NCBI GenBank assembly: GCA_009193035.1
Contig: SWDT01000049.1
Location: 124,001-188,000 of the forward strand
Source of the DNA: Halicephalobus mephisto
Lineage: Eukaryota; Nematoda; Chromadorea; Rhabditida; Panagrolaimidae
Length of the DNA stretch: 64,000 bases
Direction: 5' to 3'
A model generated the notes under the pieces. That model had not been told where the DNA came from. It did no database searches and saw nothing but the letters and a program-made list of their open reading frames with translations. Shown here one piece after another: positions 34,453 through 44,600 of this stretch (positions are counted from its first letter, which is position 1; each line of letters starts with the position of its first letter). A program made the translations under genes and the position numbers.

Positions 34453-36152
34453 TTACCAATGCTCTATTCTACCACGAAAAGATAGTATATTTAAACTTCC
34501 ATCCCAAGAACCGGAGTTGAACCAGTCCTTGGCCAATGAATCCGTAGCTTCGCTAAACGTAAGTACAGAAGAACGAAACTTGAAAGTCATCTGATAAGGA
34601 ATGCACTGAAGGTCCTAAAACCGAATATAAAAGTTATTTTAACTATATAAATTTGACAAAAAAATAAAAAACTAATCTCGAAAACTTTGTTTATCTAAAA
34701 TTATAACATTATTAAATTCCAGAAATTAATACAATTTTAGTTTTTAGTCGTACACAAAAAATCATAATTTTTGGTTCAGTAAAAAATATAAATCGTAATT
34801 ATTATTTTTTAATTTTTGTCACAAATATCAAATATTTATGAAAATGTGACGATTATTACATTTCGTAATTGTTATTAAACCAAAAATTACACTTTTTTGT
34901 GTTCAGAAATCCAAAACGGAATTATTCCAACATGAAATTAGGTCTTTAATTTTTGCAAAAAAATAAAGTTTAGGACTGTTATTAAAAATCGAAATAATTA
35001 AATGTTTGTTAAATTTTTCCGAATTCAGTAGTTTAATTAATTAGTAGTTAACTTTACTAGAATACTGTAGAAGATTCTGGAATATTTTAGAACCTTCTAA
35101 AGTTCTGAAAATAAAAATTCTAAAATCTGTAAAATCTTCTAAAAATTTATATCGAGATAATTTTATTGAAATTTTAATTTCTAATGTTTACATTTTTTGC
35201 CTAAGGGGTTTTAGCATTTAGTTCATAACTTTATAGTTAAATGATTAAACTTTTTAAAAAACTTATATTTTTAAAAATATTTTCAGTTATTTTATTTTTT
35301 AAAAACTTACATTTTTAAAATATTTTCAGTTATTTTATTTTTAAAAACTTATATTTTTAAAAATATTTTTAGTTATTTTATTTTTAAAAATTTACATTTT
35401 TAAAAATATTTTCAGTTATTTTATTTTTTAAAAATATTTTCAGTTATTTTATTTTTTAAAAAACATATTTTTAAAAATATTTTCAGTTATTTTACTTTTT
35501 AAAAACTTACATTTTTAAAATATTTCATCAATTTGTTCATCTTGATTTGATGCTTTAGTCCACTCAAGTACAGAGAATCTATCCAAGTAGTTCTTCCAGA
35601 TTGTAGAAAATCATTCACGATGTCTTCGGAATAAACGACGTTCTCAATATCCAGATGTAAGAATTTCCTTCCACGTGTCATTTTCAGAATTTCTGAAAAA
35701 TGAATATTAGGGACAATTCTTACCTTTTCGCATGTCAAGGGTTCTGTAGCTGATCCAGATCCTAAAAGATTTAAAAATTCATTTTTTGTTAATGTGCAGT
35801 TTTTTACATATAAATGCACATCATCCCATATTAGTTTTTTACTTTTAATTAACTCGGTTACTGTGTTCGGTGCAAGGTTAGTTAAAATTAATTTTTCTTC
35901 GACGTTAACTCGGGAAATTTTAAAATCACAAGAATCTTCGAAATCACTTTTGACGAAATAGGACCCATGAAGATCTCCGATTACGGTAGCCTTCGCCACA
36001 GGATAAAATGTGAATTTTGCAGTGAAAGTTTTGAACTTTTCTGAAACCTGAGATACTGTATCGAAGGATTCTGGAAGAAGAAGTTCGAAAAATTGCTCTT
36101 GAAGTTGGTAATCAAGTTCGGAAAAAATAATCCGAGGAATTTCATCAATCAT
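34453..36152 (-). CDS. nematode F-box-like protein
   Basis: Minus-strand exons 35511-36152 and 34453-34614 join in frame across an 896-base intron and give 267 residues. The start follows a TTTTTCAG acceptor six bases upstream. Residues 3-50 (DEIPRIIFSELDYQLQEQFF...VSQVSEKFKTF) resemble a nematode F-box: hydrophobic-Pro start, then VSxVxxxF. The remainder alternates short strands and helices (HLYVKNCTLTKNEFLNLLGS, RKFLHLDIENVV), as in FTH/F-box-associated regions of fbxa-type proteins, which recruit substrates to Cullin-RING ubiquitin ligases. The assignment is tentative because the F-box is degenerate. The intron carries a family A MITE and a tandem array that repeats the donor junction itself. 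Confidence 0.45.
34753..34901. mobile_element. MITE family A, copy 4 (in an F-box gene intron)
   Basis: CACAAAAAATCATAATTTTT at the left, ...AAAATTACACTTTTTTGTG at the right, TA at the left flank; the AATGTGACGATT core is conserved. Confidence 0.75.
35255..35520. repeat. about 42-bp tandem array repeating a splice donor
   Basis: Six to seven units of TTTCAGTTATTTTATTTTTT followed by AAAAACTTACATTTTTAAAA. On the minus strand each unit contains an AAAAATGTAAGT-like donor, identical to the donor used at the end of the first F-box exon; on plus each has a TTTTCAG. Confidence 0.85.
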
Positions 36153-36684
36153 AATTTTTCTGAAAAATAAAGGTCAAAATGAAGAAGACCTTGCTCGAAG
36201 GTAAGGTCGAGAACATGAAAATCCTCCAAGGCAAGCCAAATAAAAACACGATTTATCTGGTGTTTGGCGCGCAAAAATGACCCTCAAAAAAAAGACAAAA
36301 AGGACTGTAGATGGTATTGGGTGAATTTTCTCTAAGGACATCGTTGAAATGGACAGGTCGTCATCAGGTCAACGGTGGTTAGATTTCCTACCATAAAACT
36401 ACAATGCAAAATTTTATTTAAAAATTTAATATTTTATCGAATTGTTTAAAAAAAACATTTTGAATAAATTAAATATACAATATCTGACTTATGCCTGATG
36501 CTTCTGTTTCCGGTTCACAGTATGCCTTCCATCGTTTACGGTCTCGGGCTTGACGAGGCCATGAATCTTGTTTAAGTCATCTGACCATCTAGTCTTTGGT
36601 CTTCCAAGTGTACGCTTGAATCCGAGATCTTCCCACGACTTCTTGAAAGTCAGTCAACCATGTAAGGGAATCTGATCTATTCCC
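36153..36684. other. intergenic region with non-LTR remnant
   Basis: Starts with a 33-codon ATG frame at 36179-36280 (plus; KKTLLEGKVENMK) of balanced composition and no homology. The right third is a LINE-like fragment listed next. Confidence 0.4.
36490..36684 (-). pseudogene. non-LTR retrotransposon reverse-transcriptase C-terminal remnant
   Basis: Read on minus, LTFKKSWEDLGFKRTLGRP followed by KTRWSDDLNKIHG is the conserved tail after the RT domain of LINE-type elements (GRPxTRWxDD). The piggyBac element is inserted at its upstream end, so the LINE fragment was there first. Confidence 0.6.
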
Positions 36685-37441
36685 TTAACACGTTCGCGAT
36701 AATGAGACATGATGTCGTGTCTCGCAAGTTTGTTCGCGTGGGACAATGCGACATGATGTCATGTCTCACAAAAAAAATTTATAATTTTTTTAAATATGAG
36801 TGTATTTAAACAAAATTTCTTGATAAATTGAATAATCATGTTATAAGAAATCCACATACCCCGTGGTCCAATGAAATAATTGTTTTTAAATTTTATTTTA
36901 ATATTATTATATAATAACAGAAAATAATTCTAATTAATACATTTTTTATGATAATTATGAAAACAATCAATACAGTAGTAAGATAAACATTTACTACATC
37001 GTGTTCGGACTCGCTTCGCTGCGGATAAGGCATGATGACAACCGTGAACTTTAGCTAGACGACTGTAACAGCTTACACAGCGACGACGGTCGTTGGTCTT
37101 TTGGTTTGATAACTCTAGTAAACGATGACTACTTGTGGGACTTAATGTTTCAGTATTACTCGATTGAGAGTAAATTGATTCGATAAGATCCAATTTGAAG
37201 TCCGTGATAGACTTATTTTCACGTAATTGAGTATATAAACGCCATGAATTCACTACAGCAGTCTGAGTTATCATGTGAAAAAATAATCTCAAATACCATT
37301 TTGTGGTCTTTCTAATAAATGGTGTATATGCAGCCATCTGATCACTCAAGTCGACGAATGCCTTCATTTTGTTGTAATCCTCAACAATCTTAGGCTTTTT
37401 TTCATTCATTGTTCCATCATGTCTTGTAGAAATCATGAATA

Positions 37442-39184
37442 CCGTATTTATTCTAATTGAAGCGCCTCTCTATTTGAGGCGCACCCCCAATAGTGGCGCA
37501 CCCTAACACACCAATCGAAAAATAGTGGCGCAGTCTCCAATAGTGGCGCATGTCTAATAGTGGTACAGTCACATCTCTGGGTTCAATTGAGATAACATTG
37601 AGTGGGCAATCTTGTAAAGAAATAACAACCTGTCCGTTCCTTATAAGAATCATAGCTAGCTTGACACAAAATTCCCAGAAATCCAAAGGTAATTATGAGG
37701 ATGTCTGGCATAATCTCACGTTTTCGCGATAGGACTTACGCTTCCTACTACCAAACCAACTGTCCTGCAAGCCATGCATCCTAGTCTCTTTTTAGTTTCT
37801 TATTAGGTCTGCTTTATTGCGTCCATAGATTTCCTTCAATGTCACATTCTACTTCCGATCAGGGAGTTTCATCCAGTAGGAGAAAGAACTTTGATTTGCG
37901 TTTCAAACTGAAGGCCATTAATCATGCGGAACGATATACCAACTCAAAGCTTCAAGAGACTTCAAGGTGCATCGGCGACAAATTCAGAAGTGGAGGGAAC
38001 AGAAAGCGAAAATCGAAAGCCAGATGTAAGTGTTCGTTCAACTCATTTACTATTTGTTAAACTTTAGATCTTCAAACAGTTCAAACAACGATAAAAGACT
38101 CTCAGGTGCTGGCCGTCCCCTAATAAATGAGGATTTTGACGTGAAACTGATGTCCTGGATTGTCGAACAACGTCGTCAGAAACTTCGCGTGAGTCGCAAA
38201 TTGATCCAGAAACAAGCCATCATCTTCTCGACCGATAAAACCTTCAAAGTATATATAACGAGTAAAATATCAGTTAAATTTTGATTTAGCGGAGCAACGG
38301 CTGGTTACAGAAGTTTCTGTTTCGCCACAACCTCAGTTTACGTCGTCCAACTACTGTTTGTCAGAAAGAACCAGACGAATACAAAGGGAAGATCATTGAC
38401 TACATTCTCTTTATCGAGAAAAAGCGGCAGAACTACAAATACCAGCATATCTAGTGCCAGATGAGACTGCTGTCTATATTGACTTTTCCAACAATCTAAC
38501 CGTCGAGAACGGGGTGCCAGAGAAATCCCAGTTCGGTCAACTGGACACGACAAACTTCACATTACGGTGATGCTGACAGCTCGTTCCGATCTGCAGTGGA
38601 TCGTTGATGCTTGGAAACTAATCCCAAAAGAGCTAATAATCAATTCATTCAAAGGCTGTGGTCTAACAAACGCTCTGGACGGCAGTGAAGATGACAAAAT
38701 TCATTGCTTTAAGCCTAATGATCAATTCCAACTGGCTGTAATCTCTTGAAGCAAGCGCGAGCTGATGCTATGGTCGTCCAACTTCAACTAATTGAGATTC
38801 AAGAAGAAGAAGAGAATGATTATGACAGCGACGAATCTATTAAGTTTTGTAATTTCCTTTGTTGAGGCCTAAGGGTAAGAGATAGAAAGGCCGGCAAAGA
38901 TTAATAATGCCCAGTTGAGTGAAATTCGAATCTGTAAGGGGTTGACCAGTATTGTGTGTTGTAGTATTATGACATGGTCTTACTCGATTCTTTGTGCGAG
39001 ATAAAGATGACCCCCATAAGAACTCGGGCAGCACAGATCCAACATCTTTTATCACGTTTGTTAAAGTTTAAATTGATCGAAAAATAATGGCGCAGTCTCT
39101 ATTTGTGCGCAGTCTTAATAGTGGCGCACCTAATAGATCGATTGAAAAATTGTGGCGCATGCGCTTCAATTAGAATAAATACGG
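37442..39184. mobile_element. pogo/Tigger-like transposon nested in the piggyBac gene
   Basis: 1743 bases with perfect inverted ends (CCGTATTTATTCTAATTGAA left, its complement right, about 24 bases in all) and TA duplicated on both sides (37440-37441, 39185-39186). Next to each end are several copies of an AATAGTGGCGCA subterminal repeat (for example 37490, 37521, 37541 and 39084, 39118, 39149), in inverted arrangement. It contains a decayed transposase on plus. Confidence 0.93.
37839..38760 (+). pseudogene. pogo/Tigger-like transposase, decayed
   Basis: Pieces in order: an N-terminal HTH region (FDLRFKLKAINHAERYTNSK, then after a one-base shift near 37945 RDFKVHRRQIQKWREQKAKI); a CENPB-type second HTH (GAGRPLINEDFDVKLMSWIV, RRQKLRVSRKLIQKQA and GWLQKFLFRHNLSLRR in another frame); the start of the DDE domain (VPDETAVYIDFSNN, HITVMLTARSD); then directly WIVDAWKLIPKELIINSFK and GLTNALDGSEDD, the C-terminal pogo signature. 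The DDE core between TARSD and WIVDAW, with the second and third acidic residues, is missing. At least three frameshifts; inactive. Confidence 0.8.
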
Positions 39185-40598
39185 TAATTCCCGTTTATCT
39201 TTCCATTTTAGAACCAAAATCCCATTCTTGTTTTGCTGATAATATATTTGACCTTTTTTTAGCTTTTTTGCCTTCAATTTAATTGGGATTTTCTTGCGAT
39301 TTTTTCGTAGAGTACCGATCAGATGTATTTTCCTTTTTAGCAAAGTTTCAGCCAAATCAATATTGCTGTACCAGTTATCTGTACAGAGCTCACGTCCTTC
39401 GTCCATCAACCCCTCCATTAACTCCATTACTACTGAATCGGCAACTGGACCTTTTCTGTTTACATTCTTGCCTGCATAAATTTTTGTCTTCCATGTGTAT
39501 CCCCCGTCACAGCAAACTTTGAATAGTTTAATACCATATCTATGACGCTTTGCTGGTAAATACTGCCTGAATACAATGCGTCCTCTAAATGGTACAAGTG
39601 ACTCATCAATGCACAAATGTTTTCCTGGGTGTAGTACATTGCTACAAGCTTTGTTGAATAAGCATACGAATTTTTCTATTTTATAGAGTCTGTTATTCTT
39701 TGGATCTTGACTGTTATCTGCCAAATGAATGTGACTAAGAAGTGTTTCAAATCTGGTTCTGGTCATAATATTACTAGCAAACGAATACCCTCCTAGACCT
39801 ACTCTGGACGACCAATAATCTCTTAACTTTGGTAGCTTGACGATCCCCATCTGTAGGCATAATGCAAAGAACTTCATAATTTCATCTTTCTCTGTATCCA
39901 TCCAACTGTTGCCTTTTTTCAATCTACCATATTTATTTGTCTCCATTACAATTAAATCTACAATATTGTCCGTCAGAAATAATCGATAAAATTCATAAGG
40001 TGACTTGGCTTCAAAGACATCATTGTTGATTTCCATTTGGCCTTCAAAACAGAAATCATTTTTAGTTTCAAATTGACTATTCCATGAAGCTTCACTACCT
40101 ACATCGAAAGTAATATTGTCATCATCGTCATCTTCTTCAGATAGAGAATCCATATTGAATAATAATTGCTGGTCCACATTATCATTAGATTCATTCAATA
40201 ACATATCTTCATCGTCGCTGTCAATTAACAAGTTGTTGAAGCTTGTTTCCAGCTCACTCTCTGATTCTGACATCCTAAAAAAATTCATTATTTTTGGTAA
40301 AAAAATTCGACACAAATATAAATAACACGTGAAATATTAAAATCCATCTACATGAAAAATTATCAAAAAAAATCAACTCACAAAAAAAACCTTTCCACGT
40401 GGGACAATGAGACATGACATCATGTCTCACAAACGGAGTAAAAAAAATCACGTTGGTCCGTTGTGTCCATTTCTTGAAAATCGGCGCTGTCGCGAACGTG
40501 TTAATTGACAATTGTTAACTCTTCGCTTTATTCCAGCAGTCAACAATACAAAATAGTTAAGAACAACTCTTCGCAGCTTGGTCTCATTTCCTGTTGTC

Positions 40599-40714
40599 GC
40601 TTCTGAAGTCCTCCGCTTTTGAATTCCTTTGCTTCTGAATTCCTTCGCTTCTGAAGTCCTCCGCTTCTGAGATCCTCCGCTTCTGAAATCCTCCGCTTCT
40701 GAATTCTTTCGCAT
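40599..40714. repeat. 16-bp minisatellite at a duplication breakpoint
   Basis: GCTTCTGAAGTCCTCC-type units start at 40599, 40615, 40631, 40647, 40663, 40679 and 40695, exactly 16 bases apart. The next position (40711) reads GCATCAGAAA and passes straight into the thaumatin fragment. Confidence 0.92.
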
Positions 40715-40990
40715 CAGAAACAGACGTACTGTAGAATGTCTTGGTGCTTGTAAGGCTTTAAAGAAGGATGAATACTGCTGCACTGGTGCTTATGATTCTC
40801 TGGAAAAATGTCAGCCAACCAAGTATTCGAGATTTTTCAGCGAACGTTGTCCGACGGTCAATAGTTACCCCAATGACATTTCCACAACTTTTTTTCAATG
40901 TAATAACGCCAATTACGAAATCATATTTTGCTAGTGCATAACTTCTATATTGTCTCATTTATTACTGTATTGTAATCGTATTACTTTCTG
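40712..40990 (+). pseudogene. partial thaumatin-like exon copy
   Basis: The plus strand encodes the C-terminal part of the thaumatin 2 last exon (RTVECLGACKALKKDEYCCT, then GAY, SRFFSERCPTVNSYPNDIST, NNANYEIIFC) up to its stop near 40932, followed by about 50 bases of its 3' flank. It is on the opposite strand from, and about 14.5 kb away from, the source at 26036-26240, with only a handful of differences. The N-terminal two thirds, the signal peptide and introns are absent. Confidence 0.85.
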
Positions 40991-41657
40991 GTAAATTACT
41001 GAATAGATTTTCGAGAAATTAACATCTTGAGTTAAACTAAAATATAATTTCACAATCACTAAATTTAGAATATTTTGTCAAACGAATTAATTCTTAAAAA
41101 TTTTTGACTTTGAATGCAAAATTTAAATTTTACTTTTTGTTTGCAGATATCGAAAATGGATCCTCTTTTCTTTTGGGTTTTTAATCAAGGCTTGCCCTGT
41201 TTTTTGTTTATTTTATCAGTGAAGTCGATCGAGGTCCTTAATTCTCTACACTTATTCAGTTCACATCAGACATCGATTGATGTAAGTTTTAACGTATTTT
41301 ATAACAGAATTCTGTAAAAATTTAAAAAATTTTCTGAAAATTTTTGTGAATTTTGAAAATTTCACAAACGGTTTCAAAATCAAGTAAAAATTTTTGGAAT
41401 TTTAAAAATTTCTGTGGAAATTTCTAAAATTCTCGGAATTTTTAAATGCTTCAAAAATCTGATGGAAGATTCTGAAATTTTTCGAAATAGAAATCAAAAC
41501 TGAAGATTTATGAAACTTTTGGAAATTCGTGTCGAAAAAATTTCGTAAAAATATTTGTTTTAAAATTTTATGTATTTTTATTTTTTACAGTAAATATTTA
41601 AATACAATTTTCAGTGAGTTTACAGTACTATTTACATTCTCCAAAATTCGAAGAACG

Positions 41658-44600
41658 ATGAATAAGAAAACTGAATACACTATTAAATGTGTTTTCAATT
41701 TAGGAAAGAACCATTCTAATCAGCAAAGTGTTGAAAATTTCGAAAAAGTGAGTTTAGAAATTGATTTTGGATTAACAATATGGATGAATTTTGTTCATAG
41801 TATCTTTTTCAACAAATTATATATCATTTTAAATATTTTAAAATAAATATTCAGAATTTAGAAAATAATTTTCGAAACTAAATAAATTTTCAATATTTGA
41901 AAGATTTTGAGCTTTTTTGGTCAATGTTGAAGAAAATTAAACAATTGTAATCAGCTAGAAATATTATTTGGTTTTTCTTCGTTTTTTTAGTGTTTTCCGC
42001 ATCTGAGCAGGGTTCGCTCGCTTCGTTCTCGCTCTCCACCTTGTGCGGTCTGCAGCGTCTTCAGAATTAACTTTTACGATTCTTATATCTGTCCTGATTT
42101 TGTCTAACCACTGAATTTTTGGATAACCTAAAAGACACTTGCCTTCAATATTTAGCTCTAGCGCTATTTTAGATACGAAATTTTCGTCTTTGAGAAAAAC
42201 GTGTCCATGTCAGCTGAGTCTATATTCCTAAAATTTTGCGTTATCTCTATTATTTTAAGCGTGAGAAATCTCACTTGATTACAACAAAAAATCACGAATA
42301 TTGTCGAAATTAATGTAGAAAACAAAAGTACTTTAAAATAGAATTCGGAAATTTGAAAATAATTTCATTTACCTCTTTCATTGATATATGAAATTTTGTA
42401 TTTTTATTTACAATTTTTAAAGATTTTTCCGAAAACAATGGATTCTGAATATATATTTCATGATTTAAAAATAACATGACTCATTTTAAAAGAACATTTT
42501 TGTTGAATTTTTATAAGTTACTTTTTGTAGACAATCGTGACTGCCTTGAGTGATTTGCCGCAAAATATCGGATATAGTGTACTCAAAAAACTTGAGCAAA
42601 ATAACAGTAATGCCACTGACCTGGAGCTGGTTACGACTTTGAAGGTGGCAGATGGCATGGCTGATACTGTATCGGATGCTGTTTTTTTTTCTCTTTCTCA
42701 TCTCCTTCAAAAATCCGAAAATTTACCAGTTTCTTTTTTTATTGTTGAAGATGATTTTTTCGACGACAAATTCGAGTAGGTTTTGATCTTTAAAAATTTT
42801 GTACAAACTTACTTCAGATGTCGAGATGAAAAAATCGAAGTCAATTCTATTTCGTTTGGTATCATTGATTCCACGATGAAATTTATTGCTTCGGAACTCG
42901 ATCCGTCGATGTATCAAGAACATGCAAATCACTTCCACAAATGGCCTCCGGCGTGGAAACACTTCATGAAGCCAAAAAATAAATTGGTTTTTCAACTGGA
43001 TTTACTGCATGACAAAAATCAACTTATTTTGCGATTGCCGATGATCGATTACGGTGAAAAAGAAAGAAATCGACGTAGAAAGGCAAACGGTAACAATAAT
43101 AGATCTTTAATTGATAGCCGTGGAAGCAATCAAGAACAAATCGGACCGTATGGAAACCGAAGTTACTTCAACGAAATTGAAATCAAACTTCTTTATGAAA
43201 ATATTCAAAAAATCACCGTTGACATCACAGAAGCTAGTGAAAAAGATTCATTTCTTGTTGCAGATTTCTACTTTAATTACCGTAATTGTCCCTTAGTGTT
43301 CATCCAGCCCATCTATCAAGACAAAGAATTCGCCGGAAGATCGTTTCGATATATCGAATGGAGTGATGACTTTACGATTAAAAACTTTTTAGAAGACATG
43401 GGACAATCGTCAGTTATGATTGTTAAAGTTCATATTCACAAAAATCAATTCTCCAGAGTGATTTATCAACTTCAATTTTTGATGAATTCCAAAATACCGT
43501 ACAAAAGATACATCTCTGCTCCTTTGCCGGAATTTCCAGCAATTCCTAATATGTTCTATAATTGGCCATTTGAAATCCGTTACATGATTGATGCCATTTT
43601 TTCCATCGGATATATCGGCAAATATAGGTTGATGAAGGACAAAAGCGAAATGGAAAAATTTGTCCGAAATGTCGACAAAAAGATTAAAGAAGGTCAAAAA
43701 AAAGAAGTAAACGAAATTTTGCATCGAAAATTTTATGAAATCATTCAAGATTCAAAAATCATCGATGGGAATTTCCAAATACCAGAAAAAAGTCGCATCA
43801 AAGGAGATCTCGAGGACGACTATGAGAATATCCGAAAAGTAAGATAATAACGACGGTATTCAACACTGGAATTTTGTGTAAATTTCCGAAATTTCGTAAT
43901 TTAATAGATGTTTCTAAAAATTCAGATTTTTGAAAAATCAAAAAATTTTTAATAGTCTGAAATTTTGAATTCTTAAAGTCTAAAAATCCGCAAAAATCAT
44001 CATGTCCAATTTCTATATACAAAAAATGTAATTTTCGGTTTTTAACAATTGCGAAATGTAACAAAAAAGTTACATTTTTATAAATATTTGAATTTCTGAA
44101 AATTAAAAAATAATAATTACGATTTATATTTGTTACTGAGCCAAAAATTATTTTTTTTATTTTTAGTGTAATGTTATGTATTTTTAGGTAGTTATTACAC
44201 CTACCCGAGTTCTCTTGTTTCCTCCTGAGCCTATGATGGGTTCTCGTATTGTTCGCAAAATTGGAGCCGATAGAATCCTCCGAGTTGTGTTTCGGGATGA
44301 CTCCATGAGTACTATGAGCGAAATAAACTGTCCTCAACATATTATTAACACATCCGTCGCTTATTTTCTTAAAAACAGACTGAAAATCGGTGGAGAACAG
44401 TATTACTTCCTCGGGTACTCTAATTCTCAACTCCGTGATCATGGATGTTATTTTTTGAGGACCGATAATCAACAAGAACCAGTTAGGATTCTTCAATCAA
44501 TGGGGAACTTCAAAACAGAAGAAGGAGTCGCAAAAACAATGGCCAGGTTCGCTCAATGCTTCACTCAGTCCAGAAGAAGCAAAACGAAACTTGATCCTGG

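Larger units (their letters stand above)
36930..40273 (-). pseudogene. piggyBac transposase split by nested transposon
   Basis: N-terminal part 39185-40273 and C-terminal part 36930-37439 are in the same frame once the inserted element and its TA duplication are ignored, about 532 residues. An acidic Ser/Asp-rich N-terminus (SESESELE, SLSEEDDDDD) precedes the core. Catalytic Asp223 (CIDESLVPFRGR) and Asp299 (CTDNWYSN) lie in the N-terminal part; the third (DLSDQ, 393-396) lies in the C-terminal part together with the Cys-rich zinc domain (CVSCYSRL, CSKCLSYYCIDCF) that binds the transposon ends. No other stop or frameshift was seen, so the transposase was probably intact when the second element landed. 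PGBD4-like domain order. Confidence 0.9.
36685..40504. mobile_element. piggyBac transposon with TTAA target duplication
   Basis: TTAA at 36685-36688 and 40501-40504 flank an element of 3812 bases (36689-40500). Its tips are exact inverted repeats, CACGTTCGCG left and CGCGAACGTG right. Inside them are subterminal inverted copies of GACATGATGTCATGTCTCACA-like palindromic sequence (36738-36768 and 40409-40433). It carries one transposase gene on the minus strand, itself split by a pogo-like transposon. Without the nested insertion it would be about 2.07 kb, a normal piggyBac size. Confidence 0.93.
40505..41657. other. intergenic region with thaumatin fragment and RdRP upstream sequence
   Basis: Includes 40505-40598 (possibly the other half of the LINE fragment interrupted by piggyBac, minus-strand KRRVNNCQ), a 16-bp minisatellite, a thaumatin exon fragment and AT-rich sequence with a spliced-looking open frame at 41147-41282 (see rejected items). 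Confidence 0.45.

Noticed and set aside
34460..34570. tRNA-like T-arm (ACTGG, loop TTCAACT, CCGGT) on the minus strand
   Set aside because: No matching acceptor stem or anticodon arm upstream; the bases lie inside the last coding exon of the F-box-like gene.
39283..39522. Plus-strand frames across the piggyBac gene
   Set aside because: Antisense shadows of the minus-strand transposase.
41147..41282. Possible first RdRP exon (MDPLFFWVFNQGLPCFLF...), with a good GTAAGT donor
   Set aside because: Its phase cannot be joined to the next RdRP exon without a stop; ATG 41658 gives a clean model. It could belong to a separate transcript.
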